Assembly: GCA_015227615.1 (NCBI GenBank)
Contig: JAALGZ010000037.1
Span: 248,001-312,000 of the forward strand
Direction of reading: 5' to 3'
DNA from: Labyrinthula sp. Ha
Taxonomy: Eukaryota > Sar > Bigyra > Labyrinthulida > Labyrinthulaceae
Length of the DNA stretch: 64,000 nt
The position numbers and the translations under genes are program-made. Positions 50,128-60,484 of the stretch are shown here, one piece after another (the first letter of the stretch is position 1; the number at the start of each line of letters is the position of its first letter). Below the pieces are notes generated by a model. It did no database searches and had not been told where the DNA came from. It saw only the letters and a program-made list of their open reading frames with translations.

Positions 50128-50904
50128 ATGGGTGATAGTACTTTCAAACTTAACAACCCGCAACAGTATAAAAACTGGGTTATTAAAATTAAAAGCTTCC
50201 TTCGTGAAGAGGGTGTTTGGCTCAGAGTTTCTAAAGACGAACCTGGTGATGAACTTTACACGGGCAAGTCAAAAAGATCCCAAGCCAAAATAGACACAAC
50301 TGCAACTAGAATTATTTACCAACATCTTTCAGAAAAGGTAATAGAATCCGTAAGTGACGTTGAAGATCCAAATACTCTCTGGGAGAGAATAAAGGATATG
50401 TATTCTGCTGATGACGTCTCAGAAAGAGACAGACTCAGAAACTTACTATTCAACTCACCCGGGAATACAGCTTTAGAAAGGATCAATAACTTCGACGTTA
50501 ATCAGGCACGTTATCCGGAGATAGCGGGAACTCTTAACGACGAGGACAAGATAGCGTGGATCATGAGGATCCTAAAACATCCTTTAGTAGACTCGTTGCA
50601 GCAACAGCTCAGGCTACATACTAATTTAAGAAAATATTATACAATTTTAAAAGAACTGAGGTTCATCGCAGAGAAAATAGACAACAATAAAAAATCTTCT
50701 AATAACCATTACTCGCAGTCATCGAAACCAAAAAAGAAGTGTGGAAGATGTTGGAGAACTAACCATGTGACAAAAAAATGCAAGGCTAGAACGTATTGTA
50801 TTCTTTGTAAGTCGGATAAACATTTTGCACCGGCGTGCCCCGGAAAAGGTGGGAACAAAGAAAATAACGAAGCAAACACGAGAAACGTAACTCAGCAAGG
50901 ATAA
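50128..50904 (+). CDS. gag: copia gag (nucleocapsid polyprotein), 258 aa
   Basis: ATG-started frame. The N-terminal two thirds match the copia-type gag fold (opening NPQQYKNWVIKIKSFL, middle LWERIKDMY). Two CCHC zinc knuckles follow, the first at C205, C208, H213, C218 and the second starting at C224. Gag packages the element's RNA in virus-like particles. pol continues in the same frame after it. Confidence 0.92.
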   Translation: MGDSTFKLNNPQQYKNWVIKIKSFLREEGVWLRVSKDEPGDELYTGKSKRSQAKIDTTATRIIYQHLSEKVIESVSDVEDPNTLWERIKDMYSADDVSERDRLRNLLFNSPGNTALERINNFDVNQARYPEIAGTLNDEDKIAWIMRILKHPLVDSLQQQLRLHTNLRKYYTILKELRFIAEKIDNNKKSSNNHYSQSSKPKKKCGRCWRTNHVTKKCKARTYCILCKSDKHFAPACPGKGGNKENNEANTRNVTQQG

Positions 50905-53900
50905 GAAACCCAGCAGTCTGAAAGCTTTGAAATAAGAACACAAAAATCTTACAATTCAGAAGAAGATACGGAAACTGTGTATGATGAAACTGCAGATGTT
51001 TTGGTAGAACATGTCCTAAATACAATAGAAAAAGATAAAAATAAAATACCATTCATCGTAGATTCAGGAGCAAGTAGCCACGTCTTACCTAAAAGATATA
51101 TTAGTAAAGCGTTTGAAATAAAAGATGTTCAAGATGGACACGTAAACGTAGTAGGTGGAACGTTGCCAATAACTAAAAGAGCCTCGTTCAAAATAAAAAC
51201 GGATATGAATAAGGTTCTCGTTTTGAAAGATGCAATAGTTCTTGATACAGATACTTGTTTAATAAGTTTTGGAAAACTTTTAGAGAAAGATCTCAGAATA
51301 AAAACTAAAGATAAGAACATTGTTTTCGTAAATGAGGATAATAAAATAGTTTTAACCGCAAAGAAAGAAGCAAATAGAGTATTCAAAACAGAAGCAGAAT
51401 TCATTGATAACGAAAAGATATTTATAATTTCTGAAGTAGAATATTACCACAAACTTTTTGGTCATCCTTCAGTAAATATATTGAAAAATACTTTAAAGTT
51501 TCATAATATAAAAATAAAAGTACCTGATATAGTAAGCTGCGAAGTTTGTTCAAAAACGAAACAACAAAGAACACCTGTTCATAAACAAAAAGTGTTCAAG
51601 GCCAGCAAACCTCTAGAGAGACTGTATTGTGACACTGTATCTTCAACTGTAAGAGGTAAAACTGGAGAACATTATTTTATTGTCGTTACTGACAGCTTCT
51701 CTAAATATAGATATGTAGAGAATTTCAAGTCAAAAGATCGTATTCCAGAAAACTTGATAATATTTTTCAAAAAAGTACAAAGGCTCAGCGAATATAAAAT
51801 AAAAGAAGTTTATATGGATCAGGGAACTGAATTCAAAAACTCTACTTTGAGAACATACTTTGACCAAGAGGGTATAAGTTTCAGGTTTAGTCCTGTATAT
51901 CTACCAGATGCAAACGGCACCGCTGAAAGAGCCAATGGTAGAATACTACAACTTTCTAGAACGCTCATTTACGAGTCGAAACTAGAAAAGAAATACTGGA
52001 CCTACGCGACTAAATACGCAGCGTTCATCAGCAACAATATATCTACTTCTACCGTTGAAACACCTCCAGTTTTTGTCTTATTTAAAAGAAAACCGCAATT
52101 AAACAATCTTTTTATGTTTGGTCAAAAGGTAGTATATAGAATTAAGAAGCCTGAAAATAAGTTTGCAGCAAGATCCAAGAAAGGAGTATATGTTGGGGTA
52201 AAAAACACTTCAGCAGAGCACATAATATTGGATGACGCTTCAGGAAAAGAAATATTAGCAAGGGATATTCGTCCGTTGACAAATAACCTATATAATAAAT
52301 ATAAAAATGAAAATGAAAATGCATTGGATCCACAAGTGCAGTTTGACAACCTCAGAAAGGAGGAGAATACAGAAGTTCCAGAGGACTGGGTTAGAAGGAG
52401 CAACAGAAAAAAGAAACCTGTAAGAAGATATGTTGCAAAACAAACCCAGCTAACAGCGTTCGTAGAACAAGCTTATTCTTTACTGCTAGATCCAACTCAA
52501 AGTATCTTTCTTCTGCAAAAGAAAAAGGGAAAGGTACCTAAAAGTTACTCACAGATAAAAAGATACGAAGACAGCAAACACTGGTATCAAGCTTATGATA
52601 AAGAGCTGGTAAAACTGGAAACAATAGGCGGCTTTTCAAAAATTCCAATACAACAAGAACCACAGGAAGCTGAAGTCTTGAACCTCGTTGAACTTTACTC
52701 TAAGAAATATGACAACGTTCAAAAAAAGCATATTTATAAGGTGCATATAACTGCGAACGGAAAATTTAGCAGGGCACTTCAACCGACGTATAGTCCAGTA
52801 ACCAACTTTGAGTGCGTCAGGATGTTTTTCTCAAAAGTGGCACAAAGTAGCTTGCATATCTTTCAACTAGATGTATCTACAGCGTACCTAAACGCTAAAT
52901 TAGAAACAAAAAGATACTATATCCTCCCTCAAAAATACTTCAAGGATCGGGAGAATTTTTATTGGCAAAGCGAGAAGGCGTTATATGGTCTAAAAGAATC
53001 AGCAAGATGTTGGTATGAGCTTCTGGATTTACGTCTCAGGGAGCTAGGCTTCATCAAATGCCTTATTGAGACCACCATGTACCGACTTGATCAGGATGGC
53101 GATGAAGTGTTTCTTATTATATACGTCGATGATATTCTTTTTGCTTGTCAAAATCCAAAGAATGGTAATGCACTATTCAACAAATTTAAACAGATTTTCA
53201 AGATCAAACATACTGATAATTCCGAGAAGTTCATAGGTTTCGAGATTAAGAAAACATCGAGATGTTATTATCTACATATAATAAATTATATTGAAACAAA
53301 AGCGATCACATACGAAGTCGAGAATTCAAAATTCGTTGGGATCCCACATCAATCAGGGTTATATTATGAGCCCACAGAATCGAAGATTGATCCAAAATAC
53401 CTTCAGTCGATAATAGGAACACTACTATTTGCAGCGAGAACATGTCGTCCCGATATCACATGGGCAGTCAATCGACTTTCGGTCTTCTCGAAAGCACCAG
53501 GAATAGAACATTTAAGACAAGCAAAACGAATACTTAAATATATTTTACACTCAAAACAACTGGCGCTATCATTTAAAAGAGACATTAACAAAACGAAAAT
53601 AGAGGTTTATTGTGACGCTAGTTGGAAAAACGTGCCAGCTAATATGGCGTCTATTGACGGCCATATTATTCTCTTGAATGGAACTCCGATTATTTGGAAA
53701 ACAAAGAAACAAGATCTCGTAGCTCAGTCGAGTACAGAGGCAGAAACCATAGGAGTCGCAAGAGGTGTGTCAAATTTGAAATGGTACACAAATATTCTGA
53801 AGTTTTTGAGGATGAAAACACCTGAAGTTACAGTATTTTCAGACAACCAAGGTGCAGTAAAGTTACTAGAAGGACAAACAATTAGCGGAAGAAGTCGTCA

Positions 53901-54063
53901 TATCGACATAAAATATTTTGTTACACGCTTTGAACTGAAAAGAAATAGTTGGAAAATAAAATACACTGAAGCAGGAAAAAATTTAGCGGATATATTTACG
54001 AAACCGGTCAATAAAGTTATCTTCAAAAACATAGTTCAAAAGTTAATGGACACACTAAAGTAA
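50905..54063 (+). CDS. pol: copia pol polyprotein (PR-IN-RT-RH)
   Basis: Domains in order: aspartic protease (DSGASS at 51061); gag-pre-integrase zinc finger (H...H...CEVC, about 51450-51555); integrase core with its acidic residues (about 51620-51940); copia-type reverse transcriptase (FQLDVSTAYLNA; YVDD at 53122-53133); and RNase H (YCDASW, STEAE, ending with the ADIFTKP segment). These copy the element's RNA to DNA and insert it. The frame has no ATG of its own near gag, which fits expression as a gag-pol extension. Confidence 0.93.
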   Translation, partial: ETQQSESFEIRTQKSYNSEEDTETVYDETADVLVEHVLNTIEKDKNKIPFIVDSGASSHVLPKRYISKAFEIKDVQDGHVNVVGGTLPITKRASFKIKTDMNKVLVLKDAIVLDTDTCLISFGKLLEKDLRIKTKDKNIVFVNEDNKIVLTAKKEANRVFKTEAEFIDNEKIFIISEVEYYHKLFGHPSVNILKNTLKFHNIKIKVPDIVSCEVCSKTKQQRTPVHKQKVFKASKPLERLYCDTVSSTVRGKTGEHYFIVVTDSFSKYRYVENFKSKDRIPENLIIFFKKVQRLSEYKIKEVYMDQGTEFKNSTLRTYFDQEGISFRFSPVYLPDANGTAERANGRILQLSRTLIYESKLEKKYWTYATKYAAFISNNISTSTVETPPVFVLFKRKPQLNNLFMFGQKVVYRIKKPENKFAARSKKGVYVGVKNTSAEHIILDDASGKEILARDIRPLTNNLYNKYKNENENALDPQVQFDNLRKEENTEVPEDWVRRSNRKKKPVRRYVAKQTQLTAFVEQAYSLLLDPTQSIFLLQKKKGKVPKSYSQIKRYEDSKHWYQAYDKELVKLETIGGFSKIPIQQEPQEAEVLNLVELYSKKYDNVQKKHIYKVHITANGKFSRALQPTYSPVTNFECVRMFFSKVAQSSLHIFQLDVSTAYLNAKLETKRYYILPQKYFKDRENFYWQSEKALYGLKESARCWYELLDLRLRELGFIKCLIETTMYRLDQDGDEVFLIIYVDDILFACQNPKNGNALFNKFKQIFKIKHTDNSEKFIGFEIKKTSRCYYLHIINYIETKAITYEVENSKFVGIPHQSGLYYEPTESKIDPKYLQSIIGTLLFAARTCRPDITWAVNRLSVFSKAPGIEHLRQAKRILKYILHSKQLALSFKRDINKTKIEVYCDASWKNVPANMASIDGHIILLNGTPIIWKTKKQDLVAQSSTEAETIGVARGVSNLKWYTNILKFLRMKTPEVTVFSDNQGAVKLLEGQTISGRSRHIDIKYFVTRFELKRNSWKIKYTEAGKNLADIFTKPVNKVIFKNIVQKLMDTLK

Positions 54064-54185
54064 ATTAAGAAATAGAAAATACAAGTTACAAGTAAAGTTA
54101 GAAGTCAACTCAAGAAAAAATACAAGAAAAGTTACAAGTAAAATCAAGAAAAGATACAAAAAAGTTACAAGTCAAGTCAATAAAA
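54062..54185. repeat. degenerate GTTACAAGT repeats before the right LTR
   Basis: After pol, the words ACAAG, GTTACAAGT and AAGTCAA recur about every 20-25 bases in A-rich DNA. They belong to the copia element's 3' region; any role in packaging or RNA ending is speculative. Confidence 0.55.
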
Positions 54186-54232
54186 AATACATTTACACCA
54201 TAGGAGCTATGAAGAGTGGGGAAGTATGAGCA

Positions 54233-54370
54233 TATTGTCTTGTATTTAGAATACTAGAAATAGGGAATAGGAGTTTCACCGAACTGTATTTTCTTAAGCT
54301 TTTAACAAAACCACTAAAATATAAAGACAAACTTAAAATACACCTCTTCAATATTAGCAACTAGTCAACA
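54233..54370 (+). repeat. right LTR of the copia element
   Basis: 138 bp, no difference seen from the left LTR, with the same TATTG...CAACA termini. Followed directly by the target duplication GTTAG. Confidence 0.93.
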
Positions 54371-54375
54371 GTTAG

Positions 54376-57300
54376 ATTCTTTCAAAAATTCTATAAAGTC
54401 CCAAGTCAAAATAGTCAAGTTTTGTATCTTTCATTTACACAACATAAAGAAAATGAATTGGGGATAATTTCTGATAATTTTTTAATAAAATTTTGGCACT
54501 ACCTTTTTTAATTATTATATTATCAAAAGAGAAAGTTTCCTCTATTTCAATAATTTGGAAGTCATCCTTTATTTTCCTAGTGCTGTTACACTCGCAGAGG
54601 GTTTCGATAAAATTAGCTTAATATTTTGGAGGTTTTTGGGATACATGGTAGTTCATATTAAGTTATTGGTAAACTATTCTTACATCGTCTTTCATATTTA
54701 CTATCTCGAAGAAGCGTACTGAATTACTATTAGGTTTGTTCAATACAAAAGCAGTATGATTCTTATGTAGCTAATTGCTAACAGATTTGATTACCGGGTA
54801 CGGATCAACGGCAGGGTTTCCTATAGGTCTTAATGACAATTATTGGAATACGACTTTGTAAAAAAAATTGCTTACCGATAACACAGGTAAGATATCATTA
54901 ACGGATCGTCCAGTTAGCCTTCATTACGGTAAAGATGATAAACTCGAGAATTGTATACGGTCCAAAGAAAATTTCCTGAATTTGTTTTCTTCAAGAATAC
55001 TGTCTCAATAAAATATTTTGAATAAATCTTGAAAAATAGTTCATTTAATAGGGACTGAAAATAATTCACATCCTCGTAAATAAACATACTACTCATATTG
55101 GTCACGTGTGTAATGCCTCCGAACAGTATCAAACAGAAAGAGATGAAATCCTTACATATATAGTTTTGTATGCTGTTACATAGAACTTCTCGCCAATTTT
55201 AATAATTTTTTTCACTCTTTTTTGTCCTCTCTACGAATGTTTGGTTAGAGTTTTTTCTTGATTTCTAGTAGGAAGAGGGGGTTCTAAGTTTGGTGAAGCT
55301 CCCAAAATATTGGAACCTAATGTTACTTGTCGAGTTTTTTGCTAATATTTCGAAACTCTGTTCAAGGATAAATCCTGGGTTTTCTTAACAATATTATGGG
55401 CTAGTTTTTTATCGGAAATTTGTTACTGCTTACCTTGAATCCTGACACGATTAAAGATCATGGGTCCAAGCGAAGCATACGTATGATGGTAATTAGTAGT
55501 TGGAAATAGATCGCTTACAAAGAGAATAAAGTTAGGAAATTCTAAAATTGATTAGCACCTATTCTCGCGTCCAAAGCTTTGCCAAATAATAACCCCAATA
55601 CTGACTTCTTTCCTCTCTAAATCTTAAAGCTAGCGTCAATAATATGTACACTTATTATGCCCTGTTACAGGACTTCTCGGATATACTTTAACGATAAAGC
55701 TTGTTGCTACAGTTATTGTTCTTGCAGATACATGCAGTCTAAGAAGCAAATATACAAATTCAGCTCATATGTATCCTCTCAACCCACTAGAACGAGGAAA
55801 TTATTTAGAAGAATCGATCACAAGAGGCTCACCAATTACCAAGACGTGTAGCTAGTTAGAAACTACAGTATTTTTGCTCTAGAGCCTCCACAATATATTG
55901 GTTTGATACTTTGGTTTGACTTCAAGGTTTACCAGTACAGATATTATTGTTAAAATGTCTTCAAGAATACTCTGAAATGAATTCGCCAATAGCTAGAGTC
56001 GACGGCTCAGAGAAAGAAAACCATAGGAAGACCTTGCAGTTAATAATATGATGAACATGGAGCAGAAGAATAACAGGAAGGGATTAATTTGAGTTTTTAA
56101 CTGAACAGCACTCGAATATTTTTCAGTAGTTTTTGCTCTGACAACATTTTAACATTGAAAAGAAACCCTAACCCAACTCTGCTATTTGTTTAACCCATTT
56201 TCAGCCTTGAAAATCCATTTAAACCTTCAATAAAACCCTATTTGTGTTAACTAGCTTATGAATATCGTTGTAAAATCATTAATCGTTCAACTCCAGAACT
56301 GTTGCTGTTGTCTTCCAACGCTTATTTGCATTCTGGCAGCTGACCGTATCCTTTTCAGAATAGGCATCTAGCCCAGGAGCAATTCCTAGACGCTTGCCTT
56401 AGAGAATGCAACCCTGCACTAGTCAATAAATGGGAAACTGCTTAGTGCAACAGAGTCTTCACACGGAGCTTTGAGTTCGGATTCATACTGAAACATTTGG
56501 TTTAGATTATAGTTATAGCCTGAAATATTTGTCACCTATCCAAGTTGAAAGAGCAACCCATAAGAAAGGCTGGATACTCGATTAGATCTACAATATGTCA
56601 TAAGATGTCAAGGCCACGGTGAACCTTGGACCCAAACGCTAATAAAAAAAGGATCCAATTTGTGGGGAATATCTTTATATGAACGATTGGAAAAAACATT
56701 AACCAAGAGTATCTATGAATTGTTAATGTCTCAATACCAACTTCCAACAGCATGCAGCAAAGAATAGTCTGTGATGTTACAAAATAGGATCTTATTTAAA
56801 CTGTGGAAGTGTTTCCATTTAAACTTTAACAAATAAAACTTTTCGTTTGAAACTAATATGAATTATACTCAAACTCTCATTGGACTCAGTACTCTGATAT
56901 GAGTTACTAGCGCGAAGTCTTTAGAGCAATAGGATAGGTGTTTTCTTCATCTCCTATAAGAAGAATTTGTTTGTCTCTCTTAATATTAATTTTATTATGA
57001 AACGATTTTATTTCATACTCTTTTTGTCTTTATATTTGTACCGATTTTTTGCACTTATATGCTGGTACTTTAAATACCCAGAGCAAAGAACTCGAACTGG
57101 AGCATACGCAATATTCTAATAAATGTTTCTTAACGTGATAAACGTTACCTACCGGTAAATATATGTCCAAATTTTGCTTATTGTTAATTACACCAAGCAA
57201 AAACTATCGAAGAATTAACGTTAACTACTGTGAATGGTTATATGATAAGAAACCATAATTATAATTCGTATTCTCCCACCTATAGAATAATATCAGATAT

Positions 57301-58428
57301 CGGTATCAGAACCGACAAAAAATACAGTAACGGAATAATACCAATAGTTATATTTTCTATAGGAAATGGCAAATGAATTCCAATGAGGAGTTGATTAAGC
57401 TGAGGATACCTAATTGTCGTGTTAGAAAAACACTTCTAAGATATTAAATGCAACGAAAGAGCACAAGTCAATACAAAAGTACTTCAATGTTTGACAAGAC
57501 AGTCTAAAAAAATTAGAAGTGTCGCGACATATGAATCTACATGGACGTTTCTAGTTTAAGCATCAAGATGTTTCTAGTGTTTGGAATATTAGGTCTCCAA
57601 GGGAAATATTGCGACGCCCATAATTTTCTTGCCCAATGAGCGACAATATTGAAATGGTTGTTCACAATATGCTTAAGGGAATAAAAGCACGGCAGTGGTG
57701 CAATAGTTAACGAGAAGAGTTTTATAGTTATATGCACGATTGGTTAAAGTTGGTACATATTAAAAAATATCATTGCCCACTTAAGCCTCCTGAAGAGTCG
57801 GAGACGGTTAAACTTACCGCGCAGGCTATGTTGATTAAACCAGAGGCAGAAGAACAGAGAAAACAAATGTTGAAAAAAAATCTTCATAGGTAAACCTTAA
57901 TTAGGTAAACAGAGCTCATATGATCTTGTTTGCATAACCTTCCTCAGCTTGCTGCTAGAGAATGACATATGTACCAAATGACAACTATAGTTATCAGCTG
58001 AAACTCATATCACATAAAATTCCAGGAAAAAGTTGTGGATTTTTATCTATTTCATTATTCTACATTTATAAGTACACTAAGTTAATAAACAAATTATATA
58101 ATAAAGTACTTTTTGTACTTGAAAAGACAATTGATTGAAATACTCTTACGTTATAATACTGTTATGTCATTACTGTATATATTTAATATACAATGATAGG
58201 TTACGCCATTAGGTTTATAAACGGTCAAACAATATAAAATAATACTGCAATAAAACTTTCTCGCAAATTGAACCATAAACTTTTGAACTTACTCCGACCT
58301 ATTCATTTATTTGCGTCAAGGTTTTGGATATAAGTTGTGTAACTGCTGTTGACTTAACTTCTTGTCACTCTTCTTTTTAACAAGAGTTTTTAAAGTCAGT
58401 TCTTCTGCACTTTGGTTTCGTCAAAAAA
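54376..58428. other. gene-free stretch
   Basis: About 4 kb of AT-rich DNA between the copia element and the bZIP-like gene. Only short chance frames. One CCCTAACCC word near 56165 resembles a telomere repeat but is a single copy. Confidence 0.65.
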
Positions 58429-59487
58429 ATGGAACCAAATGATCAAAAAGCATATATGGCAGAAGCAGCTCGGCAATATCGAAAACGACAGAATGTTATT
58501 CGATATAAGCTAAAAAAAGAACATGCCTTTTTAGTAAAGTCAAAACTTGAGTTGGGGCAACAAGCAAATGTGCTACAAAAACAAGTTGTGAAACTGGAAA
58601 GACTTATTCAAAGAAAACCACAAGTAGCAGAAATAACTTGGTTGATAAGAACAAACCACCTTTTACGTAAGAACGCGTGTATTTTAACTTCAAGAAAACG
58701 TTTACTAAGTTGCTTTGGTCCATTATTAGACTTGTTTCCCAAATTAAACATCTATAAATTTCTGTCACTTGTAAAACAGTCGATGCAGGAAGTATTAAAT
58801 TCAGCAAACGATTTTGAAATTGATAGAACTGGAAGAATAAAGTACTTGGATCAAACTTTTATTCAATCTCCAAATAGAAAGAAATTGCGCAAACAAATGA
58901 ACAAGAGCTTTGTTCAGGTTTTGCCACCTGATCTAAAGTACAGAGTATCTTCTCTTCATGTGGATAAGACCATGAAGAAAATGATGCAGTATTCAGCTTC
59001 TGTGCAAAATATGTCCTTAAAGGAGCTTTCTTCAATAACTTCTCATCTTATTGGAACATTAAGCTATGATACATGTTGGAGTGATCATGTGGACTGCCAG
59101 TTCAAGTTGGCAAAGGTATCATCTGAAGAGATTAAACTCTGGGATTTGCAAGAAGCTGGACAAGTACTTCCAAACCAAAAGTTAATTGTTGACGAGCTGG
59201 TTTTCAAGGCAAACCTTGAAACTTTCCTACGGGTTCAATGGGTTGTTGAAGGTGATCTGTATTCAAGCTACAACTTCATCCTGGTTAAGTATGACGAGAA
59301 AACGGGTAATTGCAACTTTTTGGACAAGAAATTTTATCATGTCAGATTTTCCAAGAATTTGACCAGAGAAAACTCTATTCATGTTCATTCTTTTACAACA
59401 TTAGATCCTGATTACCAGCTGTTTGATTTTGTTGCTTTACTTAAGGAGGCAGGTGAACTACACCTCAAAGGGGTGTTTGCGGGTTAG
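58429..59487 (+). CDS. bZIP-like transcription factor, 352 aa
   Basis: Single exon from ATG to TAG. Residues 10-30 form a basic region that aligns with the bZIP consensus (EAARQYRKRQ, with R18 ten residues before the first zipper leucine). The zipper shows leucines at exact heptads: L28, L35, L42, L49 and L56. The otherwise invariant Asn at the start of the basic region is Met10 here. The remaining 290 residues have no domain I know; they include a Lys/Arg-rich patch (about 150-165) and a C-terminal beta-rich part with RVQWVVEGDLYSSYNFILVKYD. It probably binds DNA as a dimer in the nucleus, though the Asn change may alter or abolish base reading. Its stop lies 16 bp from the stop of the convergent neighbour. 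Confidence 0.8.
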   Translation: MEPNDQKAYMAEAARQYRKRQNVIRYKLKKEHAFLVKSKLELGQQANVLQKQVVKLERLIQRKPQVAEITWLIRTNHLLRKNACILTSRKRLLSCFGPLLDLFPKLNIYKFLSLVKQSMQEVLNSANDFEIDRTGRIKYLDQTFIQSPNRKKLRKQMNKSFVQVLPPDLKYRVSSLHVDKTMKKMMQYSASVQNMSLKELSSITSHLIGTLSYDTCWSDHVDCQFKLAKVSSEEIKLWDLQEAGQVLPNQKLIVDELVFKANLETFLRVQWVVEGDLYSSYNFILVKYDEKTGNCNFLDKKFYHVRFSKNLTRENSIHVHSFTTLDPDYQLFDFVALLKEAGELHLKGVFAG

Positions 59488-59503
59488 TCACATTCTCCGA
59501 ACA

Positions 59504-60346
59504 TTAACTTAACTTATTGAGCTTTGAAAACTTTATAAACATTTCTCTTGCAGAACCATCAAGCATCAAGTCTTCTCTATTAGGAGATCTTCCATATTTC
59601 CGAATGAAACCCTGTTTCCAGTCCTCAAGTTGTTTTTTTACCAAATTTCGTTCCATTTCAGCATTTTTTTCCGCTTCGTCTTTTTCTTCCAACTCTACTC
59701 CAGGTATATACAAATCAGGCTCTCCAACAAGTTTATATTCTTCTCCAATGCCAGTTTTAAAAACTTCAGCTTTTCCACCAATTTTCTCGTTTGATTTTTG
59801 ATAAACATCTAAACGGCTAGTTTCTACATTTGGATGCACCAAAAATCCCCCTAAACTTAAATGACCGTTAAGACAATTATACCGGATTTGTTTATAAAAA
59901 AAAGGTAAACGATTAAACACATCAGATCCAAAAGAGAATGAAAGGAATAAAAGGTGAAAAGGAGATTTTGGCAACCACTCTTGCGTTGGATCAAAGGAGG
60001 CTAAATAGAAGTTAGATAAGAAAGTTTGGAGTTGAGAGGTCTCTCCGTTAAAGGTAGGTTTATGGAATTCAATAAGCAGATTGGTGTTAATTTCGAGCAT
60101 GCTCTGAGATCTATCCACAGAGGAGAACGTGAAGTTTGAATGAGTTTGTCTAAGTTCCTCAGAGGCTACCAAGGTGAACAGCGGATTGTTCAACCCAACG
60201 ATTCCTACCGATATTGGATGTGGATCAGGTTGAAGGTTTGATAGTAGGTATGAATACAAACTTAACTTTGATTCAGTGTCTATTATAGATTTTTTTAAAG
60301 GATATTTTAAATCTGCTTTACGCAGACAAGATAATGCTCTGTTCAT
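59504..60346 (-). CDS. methyltransferase-like protein with C-terminal W-x-x-x-F...GRxP motif
   Basis: Single exon, 280 aa. Residues about 45-95 (ISVGIVGLNNPLFTL, then FSSVDRSQSMLEINTNLL) have the strand-helix-strand-acid pattern of a SAM-dependent methyltransferase, but the glycine loop is poor, so binding is uncertain. FHLLFLSFSFG and the FYKQIRYNCLNGHLSLGGFLV stretch fit the later strands of that fold. The C-terminal 45 residues (LEDWKQGFIRKYGRSPNREDL) match a short helical motif (W...F....GR.P...D) seen at the ends or starts of unrelated protist proteins and in Sld2/RecQL4. Substrate unknown. Convergent with the bZIP-like gene; tRNA-Val lies 65 bp upstream on the other strand. Confidence 0.65.
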   Translation of the reverse strand: MNRALSCLRKADLKYPLKKSIIDTESKLSLYSYLLSNLQPDPHPISVGIVGLNNPLFTLVASEELRQTHSNFTFSSVDRSQSMLEINTNLLIEFHKPTFNGETSQLQTFLSNFYLASFDPTQEWLPKSPFHLLFLSFSFGSDVFNRLPFFYKQIRYNCLNGHLSLGGFLVHPNVETSRLDVYQKSNEKIGGKAEVFKTGIGEEYKLVGEPDLYIPGVELEEKDEAEKNAEMERNLVKKQLEDWKQGFIRKYGRSPNREDLMLDGSAREMFIKFSKLNKLS

Positions 60347-60411
60347 TTAGTCTTGTTATATTGATGGTAAAGCACAACTGTACCCTAGTTAAATTATTAT
60401 TAATGAGAAGA

Positions 60412-60484
60412 GGTCGCGTGGCGCAGTTGGTTAACGCGTGACGTTTACACCGTCAAGATCGCTGGTTCGAATCCGGCCGTGACC
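60412..60484 (+). tRNA. tRNA-Val (anticodon UAC)
   Basis: 73 nt, no intron. The acceptor stem GGTCGCG/CGTGACC pairs with one G-U. The anticodon arm is TGACG-TTTACAC-CGTCA with anticodon TAC at 60446-60448. The T arm is GCTGG-TTCGAAT-CCGGC. A-box (TGGCGCAGTTGG) and B-box (GGTTCGAATCC) promoter elements are present, and a T6 run directly downstream is the RNA polymerase III stop. CCA is not encoded, as expected for a eukaryotic nuclear tRNA. Confidence 0.95.

Larger units (their letters stand above)
49938..54370 (+). mobile_element. Ty1/copia LTR retrotransposon, whole-looking and young
   Basis: A 4,433-bp element in the order LTR, gag, pol (protease, integrase, reverse transcriptase, RNase H), LTR. 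Integrase before reverse transcriptase defines the copia (Pseudoviridae) order. The two 138-bp LTRs are identical by eye, and the 5-bp target duplication GTTAG flanks both sides (49933-49937 and 54371-54375), so insertion is recent on an evolutionary scale. It looks whole. gag and pol share one reading frame as two successive frames, a layout that fits termination with read-through. A purine-rich tract (54211-54224) precedes the right LTR. Confidence 0.95.

Noticed and set aside
50719-51052. Minus-strand frames opposite the copia gag/pol
   Set aside because: Antisense shadows of a strongly coding region.
56160-56175. CCCTAACCC telomere-like word
   Set aside because: One and a half units only; expected by chance at this base composition.
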